From Salvator merianae (taxonomy: Eukaryota; Chordata; Lepidosauria; Squamata; Teiidae), in the NCBI GenBank assembly GCA_003586115.2, contig QVOM02000072.1, forward strand, positions 2,818,361 to 2,882,360: 64,000 nucleotides of DNA, written 5' to 3'. The notes below the pieces were generated by a model. It was not told the DNA's origin, searched no databases, and worked only from the letters and a program-made list of their open reading frames with translations. Both the position numbers and the translations under genes were made by a program. Numbering within the stretch: position 1 is the first letter of the stretch; each line of letters starts with the position of its first letter. Positions 11,341 to 23,090 of this stretch are shown piece by piece.

Positions 11341-13528
11341 AAAGCACTCCTGTAAAAGCCACAAACTAGCCAAAAAATGCTTAATGACAGAAATCTTTCC
11401 CTCCCAAAACTACTTGCAGACATGAGGGTGGAATCCCACGCCACCATAACAGATTGACTGCCCCTACAAGGAAGGAAAAGAAGGAAAGGACACTTTCTCA
11501 CCTTTCTCTAGAACATCCAAGTCCTACCCCTATATATCCACAATATGGGCTGACCTTTAAAAAAGTTCATGGAAGGAAGCTCTGCACTTGAAATGCTGAA
11601 AAGTGTACGCTGCAGAAAAAGCAATTTGGAAAGGAAGTACTGCGCATTGAACATGCAGTCTCACATTTTGATGTGATTTCCCTGCAGTTGAATCTTGTAC
11701 ACAACTAGACTGCATTCACATGGCCTTAGTTTGGCCAACTCTGGTGAGAGAGGCATGAGATCTGCCACAACTACAGCAGAAGACCCATGCCTTGCAGTAG
11801 ATCATACTCTCTGAAATCCTCACGACTGCAGCATATAATTTGCACATTTTCAGTCTGCTGCAAAAGTGGCAAGGAAGGAAATTGGATTGTTAATTTGCCT
11901 CCTCCCTCTGCCATGAAATAAGTCATTCGGGATTAAGGATAGGGCAACTCTGAGGGTGGTTTCTGCAGTTCCAAGTAGGCTAATAATAGGGGGACCTGTT
12001 GGCCCATCAAGAGACTCATTTGTGTCAACCTGTTCCAGCGATTTGTGTGCAGCCTCTGTCGCAATCATAGGGCTTGTGCCACTCAAAACTGCTCATATAC
12101 ATTCTCTTTAAAGTCTAAAACATATTCAGATGGAAAACTTTAGGCATCTTTGAAACTGAGGGTTAGTTGACTGTATTTATATTCATATTTTATGTACATA
12201 TTAATTGATATTTTACTCCATATCCTGGGATATTCTGAAAACAAATGTTAAAAATATTAAAAACAGTACAGTGCCAGGAGGAGGAAGATAGCTTCTTCAA
12301 CTGAAGGTGCAAGTAAAGAGGTGTGGATATATAGAGTGACGATATGTGTCTGAATGTATAGAATGACACAGTTTCCTTGGCAGGGGAGTGGTTTACCAGA
12401 CCTTGGCTGCATCTCCACTTCTGGGAGAGGCAGCTCTGTTGTGGGTTGATGTGGGAGGCACCTCCATCCACAACACCCTCCTTGTCTCCATTTCAGAGTG
12501 CGGAAGCACCGTTTCCCACAGTGCATCTGTGCAAGGCAGGAAGAAACTGCTCTGCTTCAGAGGCACCTCTGTATGTGATCTCACCTGCTGACACCAAAGA
12601 TGGGGACAGGGTGGCTGCAGGACCTTTTCCAGACAATGAGGGCACCGTATTAAAGTACGTGGAGACAAGGCCCTTTCCGGTCTGCTAACAAAGACTGAAG
12701 AGTCAAGGGGAATGCTGACATAATTTTTGTAAGTGTGAACACAAGCAGAAAATTCTTCAAAATAGTGGTAGGAATACTGAAACGAGGAATCAGGGAAGCA
12801 AAACACATCACAGACCACCTTGCCACTCCACCATAGTCCAGCTAATGTTCAGTGCCTTTATTCAGTCTGGAAACTGAATCAATAACTGAACCAATGGGTG
12901 AACTCCAGGAGCTGTTAAGGAACACTACACTGAGGACGAGCATTGGGTCAAAACCTGCCTCATCACAGTTCAAAAGCTAGTGACAAATTGTTGTTTGCTC
13001 TGCATGCCTGGTTGCTGCTGGTGTACTGGTTCCTTAATTGGCATGATATTCTTCTCATGTGGTTTTCACTTAACTCTCATGTCCCCATTTTTAATTGAAA
13101 TCAGTTTGCGCTCATGTTTATATTATTGTCCATATGTATTTTATTTTATTAAACTCTTTTTATTTTACAATTCATATAAAGTAGATCCTTCTCTAACGTG
13201 AGGGTTCCATTCCAGCTAAACATTGCTGAAGAAGAATCCATGTTAGGAGGATTAGGGGAACCACAGCAAACACCTCAATTAACTTACATTGTGATACAGT
13301 GGGTTCCCAATGCAAATCAATGGAGGACAGGAAACCAATTGAAAGGGGCACAGCATAGCCCCCCAGGGACCATCTACCATCAAGGCAATGACAAAACACA
13401 CAAATGTCATGCATGAAACCTGCACCATACAGATGCAAGTCTAGATGCCCCCACCCAGATAACGTCTTTCACAAAGTGCAATGCAGAACACGCAGATGAC
13501 AAGCAACATCCCCCCCTTGACCTGGACA
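11341..13528. other. Unassigned intergenic DNA
   Basis: No feature I can support. Around 12390-12820 several frames overlap on both strands, which reflects a local shortage of stop codons. They show no recognisable domain. Confidence 0.45.
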
Positions 13529-13529
13529 A

Positions 13530-13745
13530 GTGTTTTTCACAGTCTTCAATGGTGATCATACTGATGCCAAGTGGGATACCAACCTGCCCTACATGCAGAC
13601 ATATATTTTACATATTCTGCAAAGCTGGACACACAGATGTCAGTTTCTGCCACACCAAGGCACAGTCTTTTCACTGGCTGCAATGGTGAAACACACTGAT
13701 GCCAGCACACATACACACATTTCAAACATTCTAATGCCAGACAAG
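13530..13745. repeat. Two divergent direct copies, period about 136 bp
   Basis: A block reading TTTTTCACAGTCTTCAATGG...ACTGATGCCA near 13532 recurs as CTTTTCACTGGCTGCAATGG...ACTGATGCCA near 13668. Each is followed by a run of CA-rich words. It looks like an old tandem duplication. The 183-codon frame running through it (13530-14081) shows no family motif. Confidence 0.55.
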
Positions 13746-14324
13746 ATGCTTACCTGCCCCCCACCCACCCTGGAGAGGAATTCAGTGCCAAAGACTTTTC
13801 CCACACCAGAGAACCCTTTGCCTTCTTTTAGTCGGTCCTTTTCACCTTTGTCACTGCTGCTTCACTGCTTTGCTGTCAGAACACTTAGGAGCCATCTTTG
13901 TGGGGCAAAAAAAGTCTCCTGCACTCTCACTCTCACACACAGAGCATACAAACAAAAGAACTCAAAGGTACACGAAACCACTCAAAACCAAGTCAAAACT
14001 CACAAAAAATGTGCAAATCCACACTCTGAGAATCTTTTTCAAAAAACAATCATGCCAAGCACCTGCCTCACTGCTAAATGACAAATGGAAAAATGGCTGC
14101 TGGAACAGGAAGCAGGTCACAGCATGTTGCAGTTGACCTCTTCTTTTGCAGGTGGCAAAATGCATTAGGAGAGTGATGGAAATGTGTTAGGAGATACATG
14201 GTCTCAATCTGCAAGGAGCATTATAATGAATCCACACCATAATAACGGTCAACCAAGTTCAAATCATTTTACTCAGTTTTTCAGCTAAATGTTACCTCAC
14301 GCACAGCCGGAACTGAATACATTT
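13746..14324. other. Unassigned DNA, CA/AC-rich
   Basis: Stretches of CACA and ACTCACAC words occur, but nothing else can be assigned. Confidence 0.4.
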
Positions 14325-14460
14325 CATTTGGGCTGATCTTGGGTATGACACTGGTTCACAGCCTAACCTCCTTTGCAGAGTTGCTGTGAGGAGAAAATGG
14401 ATGAGAGGAGAATAGTGTTCACCAGTTTGAGCCACCCTGTAGGAAGATAGAATATAAAGT
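14325..14460 (+). mobile_element. SINE-type tail (MIR/tRNA-like, squamate)
   Basis: The order TGATCTTGGG, 'cctaacctcctttgcagagttgctgtgaggagaaaatgg' and 'gagccaccctgtaggaagatagaatataaa' matches the 3' part of a common squamate SINE whose consensus reads roughly 'cctacctcacagggttgttgtgaggataaaatgg ... gccgctttggg ... ggtataaat'. The tRNA head is missing. The family assignment is from memory. Confidence 0.6.
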
Positions 14461-14465
14461 CATTA

Positions 14466-15039
14466 GCCATTTTCACACTTAGCAAGAACGTTCTTGTTCT
14501 CTCACTAGTCAAGTGTGTCTGCACTCGCTAATGGCCCCAGCAGTCCTGAATTGCACCGAGGTGCACCTGATACTCACCTGAAGCTGGGGAAGGCTAGGCA
14601 AGTAATTTGCTGTCTTGATTCCAACCTGCGCGATCAAGCGCAGATGCGGGGAGGTGCGTTCACACTGCTTCCTGGTTTGAAATGGCAGCGAGGAGGGGTT
14701 GGTGGGGCCGCGCAGGCACTGTCCACTGCTTCGCAACCTGGTTTGCCCTTTTGGCTTCGCAACCCAGCTGCCATTTCAAAGACAGCTCCAAAAGGAGCTG
14801 CTCTAACTTTGAAGTAGTAGCTCTATGTTTCAGATAACTAGCTCTATATTCGCATTCGTGCCTCTATGATTCGTGACCTCACTTCCTGCCTAGTGGATTC
14901 CCATTTGCACTGCTCTCTCTGCTAGTCAGCTTGGAGTTGTTTCCATTGCTGGCAAGTGCGTACAGCACTCAACAGACTCCATCACCAGCCTGAAGCCTGC
15001 CAGTTAAGCTGTTCCTCTATAATACGTGTGAAAACAGCC
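14466..15039. mobile_element. PIF/Harbinger-like non-autonomous DNA transposon
   Basis: The left end GCCATTTTCACACTTAGC and right end ACGTGTGAAAACAGCC are inverted relative to each other, and ATT lies at both flanks (14462-14464 and 15040-15042). The interior is GC-rich and has no transposase. The ends resemble the other elements of this window that begin GGC and contain CACACTTA. Those show TTA or TAA target duplications, the signature of PIF/Harbinger insertion. Confidence 0.6.
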
Positions 15040-15045
15040 ATTGAC

Positions 15046-15118
15046 TCATAGAGCTGAAAGAAGCCTAGTAACCATCTATCTGCTTTATGCCGAATCCTGA
15101 CCAAAGCGCCTACAGCAT
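15046..15118 (-). mobile_element. Possible CR1 3'-end scrap, reverse orientation
   Basis: ACTCATAGAGCTGAAAGAAGCC resembles the reverse complement of the CR1 terminus (consensus roughly 'tcatagagttggaagggacc'). It is short and degraded. Confidence 0.35.
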
Positions 15119-16794
15119 ATGACTGCTCAGTATCTAGTAATGTTCACATGGAACTGTTGCAACATGAATATGTTTTGAGTGCATCCACATGCACTCAGAG
15201 TTCACTGGATGCACTAGATGAGTGCAGGATCCACATAACCTTGCACTCATCCAGTAGCATCCCAACACAAGCGCATTCTTCAATGTTTGAAATGTTTCTT
15301 TCAATGCTTCTTTGAAATGGCCTACTTCTGGCATTACTTCCTGTGTTTGGAGAAACGTCCTTGGCTGGAAACATCACAGCCAAGAAACAAAAGCTCACAG
15401 CTGTGATGTTTGAGCAACCAGGAGCAGTAGCAGATGTGCAAACAGCAAGCTCATCACTTTAAGAACAGCACTAAGCTTGTAGCATTCTTACTGTGCTGCA
15501 TGGCAGTTTTATTTTTAGAGCACTGCTGACTGTGTCATCCAAATTCTGCCTCTGTCTGAGCACATTCACTGTAGGAGACCTCTACATACATAAATGGGTA
15601 AAAGGATGAGATTTCTAAAAGGATGAGGAATCAAGGCTCTTGAAACTGTAGCAAGGGTGACCTATAGACAAGCCTCTTTAAAGTACTTTGGAATCTCTCC
15701 CATTTGGGAGCTGACTTCTGGCTGCTGTGTGAATGCACATGGAGACCAGAAGTCAACTGGAAGGCTGAAAAAACACCCAGAATCTCTGCTGGGGAATGCA
15801 AATGAACTTCTGGTCTGTGGCAGCAATTCCAAGTATATTTTGGGTTGCTGCCTTCAGTGTTCCACCACAGCAATGTTTTCTCAGGGCTCTGGACCAGCAC
15901 AAGGTTTGAATCACATACCCATGCCCCTGGGGTGACCACTGTGGGCCACAGTTTAAACTGACCCTTTTAAAGGTCATTTGGATGAAGCCTTAAAGAGAGC
16001 AAAAGTAAGACTGCAAAGAGAAGGTTGCCTTTTTTGCTGGAGTACCTAGCTCTAAGGCAAAGTATAGAGATGCTCGATTTCATTGCTGCCTTCTGGATCA
16101 TCCCTGTTGTCTGAACATGAGCTTTATTTTTAAAAAATTCTTGGTGAATTTTTTCTTTTTTACTGGTTTTAGAATCTCCAATATGCCAGTGGGAAAGAAA
16201 GTTGCATTGTTCATCATCTGTGATGTCACACTAGCCAAACCTGTTGCCCAAAGTACTCCAAATTAAAATCATCTCAATGTCTGAAAACTTACATTTTCTC
16301 CGTAACAATCGGTATTATGAAGTTGGAGCTGGCTGTACACTTTGTGAAGGAATTTACTGGCAAATGGCTGAATAAGGTCAGAGAAATGTCTTTGGTGAGG
16401 GCTTAATGACTTAGGAAATAGCTGCTGTTTGCTCTGGAATGTTCTCAACAAAGAATCTTGTACATTTTACCGCTTCCTAATCAGCAGAAAGAACACAGGT
16501 GTGGAATGCAGCTGGGATACCTTTTTAACAAAGGAGAGGAGCAAAGAGTTTAAAAAGAAGTAAGTTATTGAAAATTAAGGCAATTAAATGATTTTGTTTA
16601 TCTGTGTTTATATGATTATTTATGTACCACTAGTTCTAAGGTATCCTGGCAGAGAAAATAAATTAAATTGCCAAGTGTTTCCAGCTGTATCAAATGCATT
16701 GAGAAAAAGGCCTCTGCAGTGTACAAATTATTTTGATCATAACTTGAGGACATTTCAAAGTATTTGGAGCAATAGTGATGTTTACAATATGAAT
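15119..16794. other. Unassigned intergenic DNA
   Basis: One inverted pair is visible: GAGCTGACTTCTGG near 15708 against CCAGAAGTCAACTGG near 15745, with a short loop. It is probably part of a miniature element whose ends I cannot fix. Nothing else is recognisable. Confidence 0.4.
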
Positions 16795-16804
16795 AGTGAT
16801 TAGT

Positions 16805-16980
16805 GGCTGTATCTCATTAGTAGAGCAAACTGCTTGGAAAGCAGAGGATTGCTGGTTCAATTCCCAGTCTCTCCCCAGAAGTAAACAATGCAAACCACTG
16901 CTTTATCTCTGCCAAGAAAACTGCATGGAGGTGCCCATGCAAGTCAACTAGAAGTCGGCCACAATCTGGCGGTACCCAGT
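16805..16980 (+). mobile_element. tRNA-headed SINE with BovB-like body and 10-bp target duplication
   Basis: The head carries a box A region TAGTAGAGCAAACTGC, an anticodon-arm stem CTGC/GCAG around the loop TTGGAAA, and a box B GGTTCAATTCC. The body reads CAGAAGTAAACAATGCAAACCACTGC, then TCTGCCAAGAAAACTGCATGGAGGTG, and the tail GTCAACTAGAAGTCGGCCACAA, ending GGTACCCAGT. The perfect repeat AGTGATTAGT flanks it at 16795-16804 and 16981-16990, as expected for LINE-driven retroposition. Body and tail resemble BovB-related SINEs, so BovB is the probable mobiliser. Confidence 0.85.
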
Positions 16981-16990
16981 AGTGATTAGT

Positions 16991-17490
16991 AGTATTCATC
17001 ATTTAACTGCCTTAATTTTTCATATATCTGTGTTTATATGTATTATGATTATATTCACTCCTATATATATTGTTCTTGATCAAGGTTTTAAAAACTGTTT
17101 TGCATTGTTGTGTTTTTAAAGGACAGATAGTGGGCCAATAGTGATCTAGTGTGTATCAAACTAGGGGTAGTGGGATCTAGTGTGTATCAGATTACTGGCT
17201 GTTAAAATGTATATGTCTCTACTTCCAGTCTACTTGTGCAGAAAGCAGTGACAGCTGATAGGCTTCAGGCTGGGTGTTCACAGATGAGGGGCTCAAGGAG
17301 GTGGAGCCAGATGTCATATGAAGACATTAACCTATTTTTTTCATTTAATAAAACATTCCCATGGGGCAAAGACATTTTACTAAATTATTCTACCATTTTT
17401 CCTTCTCCTTCAGCATTTATCGTGCATAATGAGGTCACTGGATTACAACTATTATATTAAAAATATTTGGGATATGTTACCAGTGTCCCG
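16991..17490. other. Unassigned DNA
   Basis: AT-rich. A near-repeat GGGATCTAGTGTGTATCA-like word occurs twice around 17140-17190. Nothing else is assignable. Confidence 0.4.
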
Positions 17491-17494
17491 TTAT

Positions 17495-17625
17495 GACCTC
17501 CTCAAGCTTAGAGCTGGTCATGAAGGGTAAGGAAATGATTAGAATCATTAAAGCAGTAGTCTTGTCTGTTGTGATGTATGATTGTGAAAGCTGGGCACTG
17601 AGAAAAAAAGGAAAGAACTTGGGGC
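17495..17625 (+). pseudogene. RTE/BovB-like reverse-transcriptase scrap
   Basis: A short plus-strand frame reads IRIIKAVVLSVVMYDCESWALRKK. It matches the RTE thumb-region block 'KAMVFPVVMYGCESWTIKKAE' well enough to name the superfamily. Neither the catalytic core nor the 3' end is adjacent. It may come from the same LINE type as the fragment at 52.8-53.5 kb. Confidence 0.55.
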
Positions 17626-18594
17626 GCCAGCATAAACTTTTATATTGCAACCAAGATTGCCATATGAAATGGTGGACAAGGCCCCAAATTCAACTTCCAG
17701 TTCCATTCCATAGTCAGCTCCTGTTAAAAAACGTAAGCTAAGTTGTTGACAACACTTGAGCATTTTAGCCCTCTTTCACTATTTAGGAAGCAAAATAAGT
17801 TAGAGATTATATCCCACATCAACTTCCTCAGATCTCCCTCACCAAGTACCTTCTTACCACAATGCTGGGCAATTAAAATTCAGTCAATTCTGACTTTGCC
17901 ATTCAGCATTTCAGAAGTCGGTATATATGCATATGACAATAATTGTACAACGTTTGAGGATTTCCCTCCCCCCATTCATTTTGTATTCAGGTTGCTCAGA
18001 CACGGAGAGCTTCTGATTAACTAGCTGCTTTTCTTTTCAAAAGCACACCCCTCACTTCAGAGACATATTTTATTTCAACTATTTTTTAAAAATTGACCTA
18101 AAACAACCCCTAAGCATAACAAGTGGCAATTTAGTTCTAATGTGCCCCAATCTTCGCTCCCAACCCCAAGCCATCATAAAAACTACCTGTTTTTTTAAAG
18201 AGATTTTGATTTTCAAGCACAGCTGCAGTAAACCAGGTTTTTATGTAAGTTTCAGACTGTGGTCACACCTTCACTTTAAAGCTTCTTCATTCCGTTGTAT
18301 GACCTGATAGACCACACCTGTTAAATGATGTCTGTTTCCTTTGGGGACTTTCCACCCTCCGCAAGGACTTTCCGATATTCGGATAATCTCAGCTCTGAAA
18401 CCATTATAGTGCTTTACTCTATTTTGTTTTCAAAGGTGTGTCTGCGGAAGAGGACTAAAGGGGCTGAACCATCCTGTAGTGGGCGGCCGCAGGTGAATTT
18501 CCCTTTTCCTTTTGGCCAATGCGCGACCATGTGGGTGTTACCCAGAGTTGGTGTCAACAGTCCTCCTCGATAATTAACTTCCAGATTGCACGCA
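17626..18594. other. Unassigned DNA
   Basis: No feature I can support. Confidence 0.45.
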
Positions 18595-18596
18595 GA

Positions 18597-18910
18597 GCAA
18601 AGGGCTATAGGACATGCTTCCTTTTGGCAGTCATACTCCATTTTCTTTTTTTAAAAAAAGGAGAAAAGCACTCTTCTGCTTCTTCACACTATCTCTACTT
18701 GCTGCATGTCTGCTTTTGGGGTTAGGATGGTTAGTCCAGGGAGGAAAGCAATCCTCCGTAGTAATCCGAGATGGGTTAGGGATTTGGGTTTCACGTGTAG
18801 CGCCAAGGACTGTAGGACGTGCTTCCTTTAGGCAGCCACATTCTGTTTTCTCTCTTTAAAAAAAGAGAAAAGCGCTCTTCTGCTTCTTCACACTCTCTCT
18901 GCCTGCCAGG
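18597..18910. repeat. Direct duplication, two copies about 205 bp apart
   Basis: GCAAAGGGCTATAGGACATGC...TTTGGCAG, followed by a T-run/A-run palindrome and AGAAAAGCACTCTTCTGCTTCTTCACACT, starts near 18597. It recurs from about 18803 with roughly 85-90% identity by eye. The T7-A7 centre folds back on itself in both copies. Origin is unknown; it may be a tandemly duplicated miniature transposon. Confidence 0.7.
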
Positions 18911-19120
18911 ACTCACTTCCCTGCATTGTCTCTGGAAAGACTTCCCTGCCCCTACTCCTGACCTTCTATCTCCACACCATCCCCTCACTTGCAACCATGT
19001 CATAAGTCGGACTCTGCCTGGCCAAAGAATGAAATACCATTGATTAAAAAAAAGAAAGAAAAAAGAAAGGCAGTTTTGTGCAAATGTGCAAATGCAGAAC
19101 TATACATATAACGTGCATGT
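18911..19120. other. Unassigned DNA
   Basis: Pyrimidine-rich then A-rich sequence with nothing assignable. Confidence 0.4.
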
Positions 19121-19390
19121 GCCAGGCAAACTGGTCTCTCAGCTGGAATCTTACTTGGTTGGTCTTGGCCAAGAGAGCAACTCAGCCAACGCATGCCCAG
19201 CGGGAAAAGCAGCATGGGGATATTATCCACTGTTTCTTCCACCAGGTGTGTGCAGGCAAGCTGCTTTCTTAACCAGAACCCCATTTTGCTTGGTCCCGGC
19301 TGAGCCAGCGGCTCAGCCAACACATGTTCAGTGAGAAAAGCAGCATGGGGATCTCACACCAGGCATTTGCCAGGTGAGCTCCTCTCTCCC
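19121..19390. repeat. Tandem repeat, about 2.1 units of roughly 120-130 bp
   Basis: The unit starts CCAGGCAAACTGG and ends GAAAAGCAGCATGGGGATAT. A second unit starts CAGGCAAGCTGC near 19252 and ends AGAAAAGCAGCATGGGGATCT, and a third start is near 19369. Shared internal words are CTCAGCCAAC and GGTC(T/C)(T/C)GGC. It may be a degenerate minisatellite. Confidence 0.7.
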
Positions 19391-20560
19391 TATTTTTCTT
19401 CATTTTCACCACCCTCTACAGCCACTTCGATCAAGGCAGCATAAGTGAGGAGAGGGGAAGTGAAAATGCAGCCACCTGGCCCCGAGGCTCATGGAGGCAC
19501 AACGCCACCCAAGAACAACATACGTTTTTGCCCCGCACTAGGGCTGCTTTGACCGAGGCGGGCACTGCAGCCCCAGCTGAGGGGGGAATGCTTGTCTTCT
19601 CAGGCACCAGAAGTGCACTGGGAGGCCCACATGCTGTTCCATGCCACCCAGGCTTGCTGTACCTCCCTGGGGAAATACTGTGTATGCCCAAACTGGGCTG
19701 GGAAGGAGGCTGAGAAGGCGCCAACATAGCAAGAACTGGCCACAAAAGCAGCCTTGCTTGTGGCCAGTCCCACCAGCAGGACCCCAGTGAGCATCCCCAG
19801 GGTGGCCAGGTTCAGTGAGTGGCCATGCAAACACATCCTGTGCAGCCTGCCTCAGATGGCAGCAATGGGGGTAAAGCCAGCTGTGGAGGGCAGCCATCTT
19901 GGGCTTCCCTGCTATAGAAAATAAAGTAGGCAAATGGAATGGAGGAGCAACCCCCAGGCAAGGCATAAGGTGCTTAGGTACGGTATTCAATATGGCTGAA
20001 GCTTCCATGTCCTAATCCTGGCCCAAAGGGACTTAAAATAAATAAACCACAAAGAAAAATGAAAATGAACCTTCTTTCCCTTCATGCCACACTTCCTTAG
20101 CACTAGCCTGAGCTGCCCAATGCAGAGAGTCAATAAACGCAGCCTGCCTAAGCCCAGAAACTGGCTGCCTCAGGTTAGAAGGGGAGGCCACATGCAGGAA
20201 ATTCAGAAATGTGATTGGTCTGCATATCAGCAAACAAAAAAGCAGTTAAATTCTGGCACGTTGCCCAATCCAAGGCACCAGGGCAGCCCAACGCTGCCTA
20301 TCTAATATCTCATTAGTTTCAGCCTTCACTGCATATTTAGATATACATTCCTGAGGTGGGAGGCAGGTTTGAGAGAGCACCGAACCCAGCGATCTTATAG
20401 AATGGCTATGGCTGGCAGAAAGTAAATAGAGTACTACCAAAAAGTACCGTGGTTACTATAATCTCTCCAAAAGCAGGATAAACACTGTTAAACACTCCCC
20501 CAGTTCAGATAAATAGGGATGGCAGCAGGATGATGGCGGCGGAAGACTGCAATTAAGTGC
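19391..20560. other. Unassigned DNA, locally GC-rich
   Basis: A 156-codon minus-strand frame (19538-20008) and overlapping frames on the other strand occupy the GC-richer part. None shows a recognisable domain or splice context, so I do not call a gene. Confidence 0.45.
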
Positions 20561-20564
20561 ATAC

Positions 20565-21150
20565 TGGAGTGTAGAAAAGGGCAACCAGAATGATCAAGGG
20601 GCTGGAACACCTTCCTTACGAAATCAGGCTGCAATGCCTTGGCCTCTTCAGCCTTGAAAAGCGGCGTTTAAGAGGAGACCTAATTGAAGTATATAAAATC
20701 GTGCATGATATGGATAAGGTGGATAGACAGAAATTATTTTCTCTATCACACAACACTAGAACTAGGAGGCACTCCATGAAGCTGATGGGTAGGAGAGTTA
20801 GGACTGACAAGGGGAAGTATTTTTTCACCCAGAGGGTCATCGGTCTATGGAATTTATTACCAGAAGAGGTGGTAACAGCAATGAGCCAGGAAAACTTTAA
20901 GAAAGGATTGGACAGATTCATGGAGGTCAGGTATGTCAATGGCTATTAGAATGGATGCCTGGGTGCTGCCTCCAGGTTGGAAAGACAGGCAGGATGTCTG
21001 TAAAACCATTTGCTGGGAGTCAAGAGCAGGTGAAGATTTTGCCTTTTATTCTGCTTGAGGATGCCCAGAAACAATTGGTGGTGGGCCACTGTATGAAACC
21101 AGATGGGCCATGGCCTGATCCAGCAGGTCTCCTCTTATGTTCTTATGGTA
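20565..21150 (+). mobile_element. CR1/L3-type LINE 3' end, well preserved
   Basis: A 119-codon frame (20590-20949) reads the ORF2 C-terminus: IKGLEHLPYEIRLQCLGLFS, LEKRRLRGDLIEVYKI, RVRTDKGKYFFTQRVIGLWN, LPEEVVTA, FKKGLDRFM. In these LINEs this block follows the reverse transcriptase. The 3' sequence continues through GATGCCTGGGTGCTGCC to the terminus CCTGATCCAGCAGGTCTCCTCTTATGTTCTTA. The copies near 2.2 and 54.1 kb share this terminus. It is 5'-truncated, and the open frame makes it one of the younger LINE pieces here. Confidence 0.88.
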
Positions 21151-22068
21151 GGAAAATCTATAACTAAAACCTGTTTGCTTCCATAAAGAAATCTGCTCGG
21201 TTTCTTGGAAGTGGAAAATGCACACTTTTTGAACTACAAAATGGTCAAGTCAGAGGCCCTAGCTACACATAACCTATACTTGCTTCAGTATTTTTAGATG
21301 GGAAGCAGTATAAAAAAAGTTTCGAACGACTAAATAATAGATTACTTTGGATCTTTTTGCATTTCTATATTTGCCAGTGAACTTTAAAAAAAGAATTTTC
21401 TGGGTCATGAAGTTCAATGACATAGAGTGTTGATTTTGGAGTCTGGTTAGGTTTCCCATTCACTAGGGCAAACAGTTCACACTATAGCCAAAGTTCACTA
21501 CAGCTGAGCTGAGTTGTCATGTCTGCTTCTAGTTCTCATTGATAAAAAGGAAAAGGAGGAAACTGGAAGTGAATTTTTGCCAAGCTGTTGATGTGTCCAT
21601 TCAAAGGGCAGCAGAGAACCAGCTAAGCCCACGTGACTCTCTTTTCTGACAAGCTGGCTTTAGACTCTGATCCTCTACAATTTGGGGTAATGGCTGAGTA
21701 GTACATCTGTTAAGAGACGCATGGTTGAACTTTGGGATCAATGCTTACTGCTGTTAGCAAAACCTAAACAAATAATTTTGCAGGCTATTGAGCTTCGAGA
21801 TCATAATATTATCCACATCTCTTCTACTTGGAAGAACATTGGAGCTGGCTTGATGATATAAGTGAATTAAATGGTCACCCAGGGTCCCAGATTTTAAGAG
21901 GTGCCATATTAGATACTAAGAACTATTCCCCCTTTTTAAAATATCTCTAAGTCTGGAACATGGAGGCATGCAGAAGGAACACTTCCATGTTCTCTACTAT
22001 TGGAGGACTCATGTTGGCAATGAACTAAAGCACCAGTGAAATGGGTTCCCCCTAGGAACTTTCATCTC
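21151..22068. other. Unassigned DNA
   Basis: No feature I can support. Confidence 0.45.
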
Positions 22069-22069
22069 T

Positions 22070-22198
22070 AGTGGTCTAGACCAGTGGCATCATGCAGACA
22101 GTGCTGTTCTAGACCATGCCTGGCTGTGGTCTGAACCAATGGGTTTTGTTGGTCCAGATTCATGGTTCAGACCACAGCCTTTCAGTGCAAAAAGGCCC
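22070..22198. mobile_element. Fragment of a Harbinger-like element (right end)
   Basis: The segment ends CAGTGCAAAAAGGCCC, the same right end seen at 32265 and, with changes, at 45969. An internal inverted pair (GTGGTCTGAACCA against TGGTTCAGACCAC) precedes it. The left end cannot be located. Confidence 0.5.
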
Positions 22199-22619
22199 TC
22201 TGTTGTTTTTCTAAGTTATGGAAAGTCTTGTGTAATCTTATAAGTGAAATAAATTTCTTGTAGCATAAGCTCCTCCAGACACAAGTGCACTCCATCAGAC
22301 AGGTATTTTTATAGCTATATCCTTCTGTCTAGAAATAATGGAATCAAACAACAGTGAAATGTAAATAACTATTTGTGACTTTTATAACTGCAACAGGAAA
22401 TAGTAGTAACTGATCATTAGAAAATAATCAGTTTTACTGTAATGGGAGTGAAAATCATTGTCTCTATCTGGGCCAAAACAAAAATAATTAAATTATTTAT
22501 TGTTAATGCTGTTTTACCTCTGTTTATACCATATTGTCAATAGGTATATTTAACTAAATAGTATGTTATGGACATGTAGTACTTGATGTTTAATTGAATA
22601 AATTTAGAAAAGCGACAGC

Positions 22620-23028
22620 TAGTGGCATTTTACGATGCTAAAAAGACTGACCATGACAGATGACAGAGTTTTTTGGCTGGTGTTGGCCTTTATTTCACAT
22701 CGAGTTCTTTCCAAGAACTTAGGATGACATGCTGTATTGGTGCAAGATCCAAGCATTGTGGTCTTTTGCAGTTGACCAATGGAGATTTTGTCAATATGCA
22801 AATGTTCTAAGTGCTAACCAGTATGGTACCCTCTGTGCCGATAACCACTGGGACACAACTGTTGGCTTGTGCAATAGTTTTTCGATTTTGATCTTCAAAT
22901 CTTGATATTTTGTAATCTTCTTAAGTACTTTGTCTTCGACTCTGCAGACACCAGTAACTGCAATATTGATAATCCACACCTTCTCCTTCTCGACTACAGT
23001 TAGATCTGGTGTTCTGTGCACCAAAACT
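22620..23028 (-). pseudogene. R4-like LINE remnant, endonuclease region, reverse orientation
   Basis: The minus strand reads HRTPDLTVVEKEKVWIINIAVTGVCRVEDKVLKKITKYQDLKIKIEKL in short overlapping blocks, keeping the PD, the later D/N position and the K-YQDL block of the restriction-like endonuclease. About 130 bases downstream it reads HIDKISIGQLQKTTMLGS, the same C-terminal tail as the 3.1 kb copy (PLQKTALLGTA). Frame breaks lie between the two. This supports a second insertion of the same LINE type. Confidence 0.75.
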
Positions 23029-23090
23029 ATTATTATTATTATCATCAACATTATCATCATCATCCATATGTTTATATTCTACCCTCCACC
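23028..23090 (-). repeat. ATT/ATC microsatellite joined to a repeat tail
   Basis: A run of ATT and ATC triplets sits next to sequence whose reverse complement reads TGGTGGAGGGTAGAATATAAAC. That resembles the tail of a squamate SINE or L2-like element ending in a triplet repeat. Confidence 0.6.

Noticed and set aside
13530..14081. 183-codon frame as a coding gene
   Set aside because: It runs through an old direct duplication and CA-rich low-complexity DNA; the peptide shows no recognisable family.
16805..16875. Functional tRNA gene with GGA anticodon
   Set aside because: No terminator or complete acceptor stem, and the unit is flanked by a target duplication as a SINE.
19538..20008. 156-codon minus-strand frame as a gene
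   Set aside because: Frames are open on both strands because the segment is GC-richer and poor in stops; no motif is visible.
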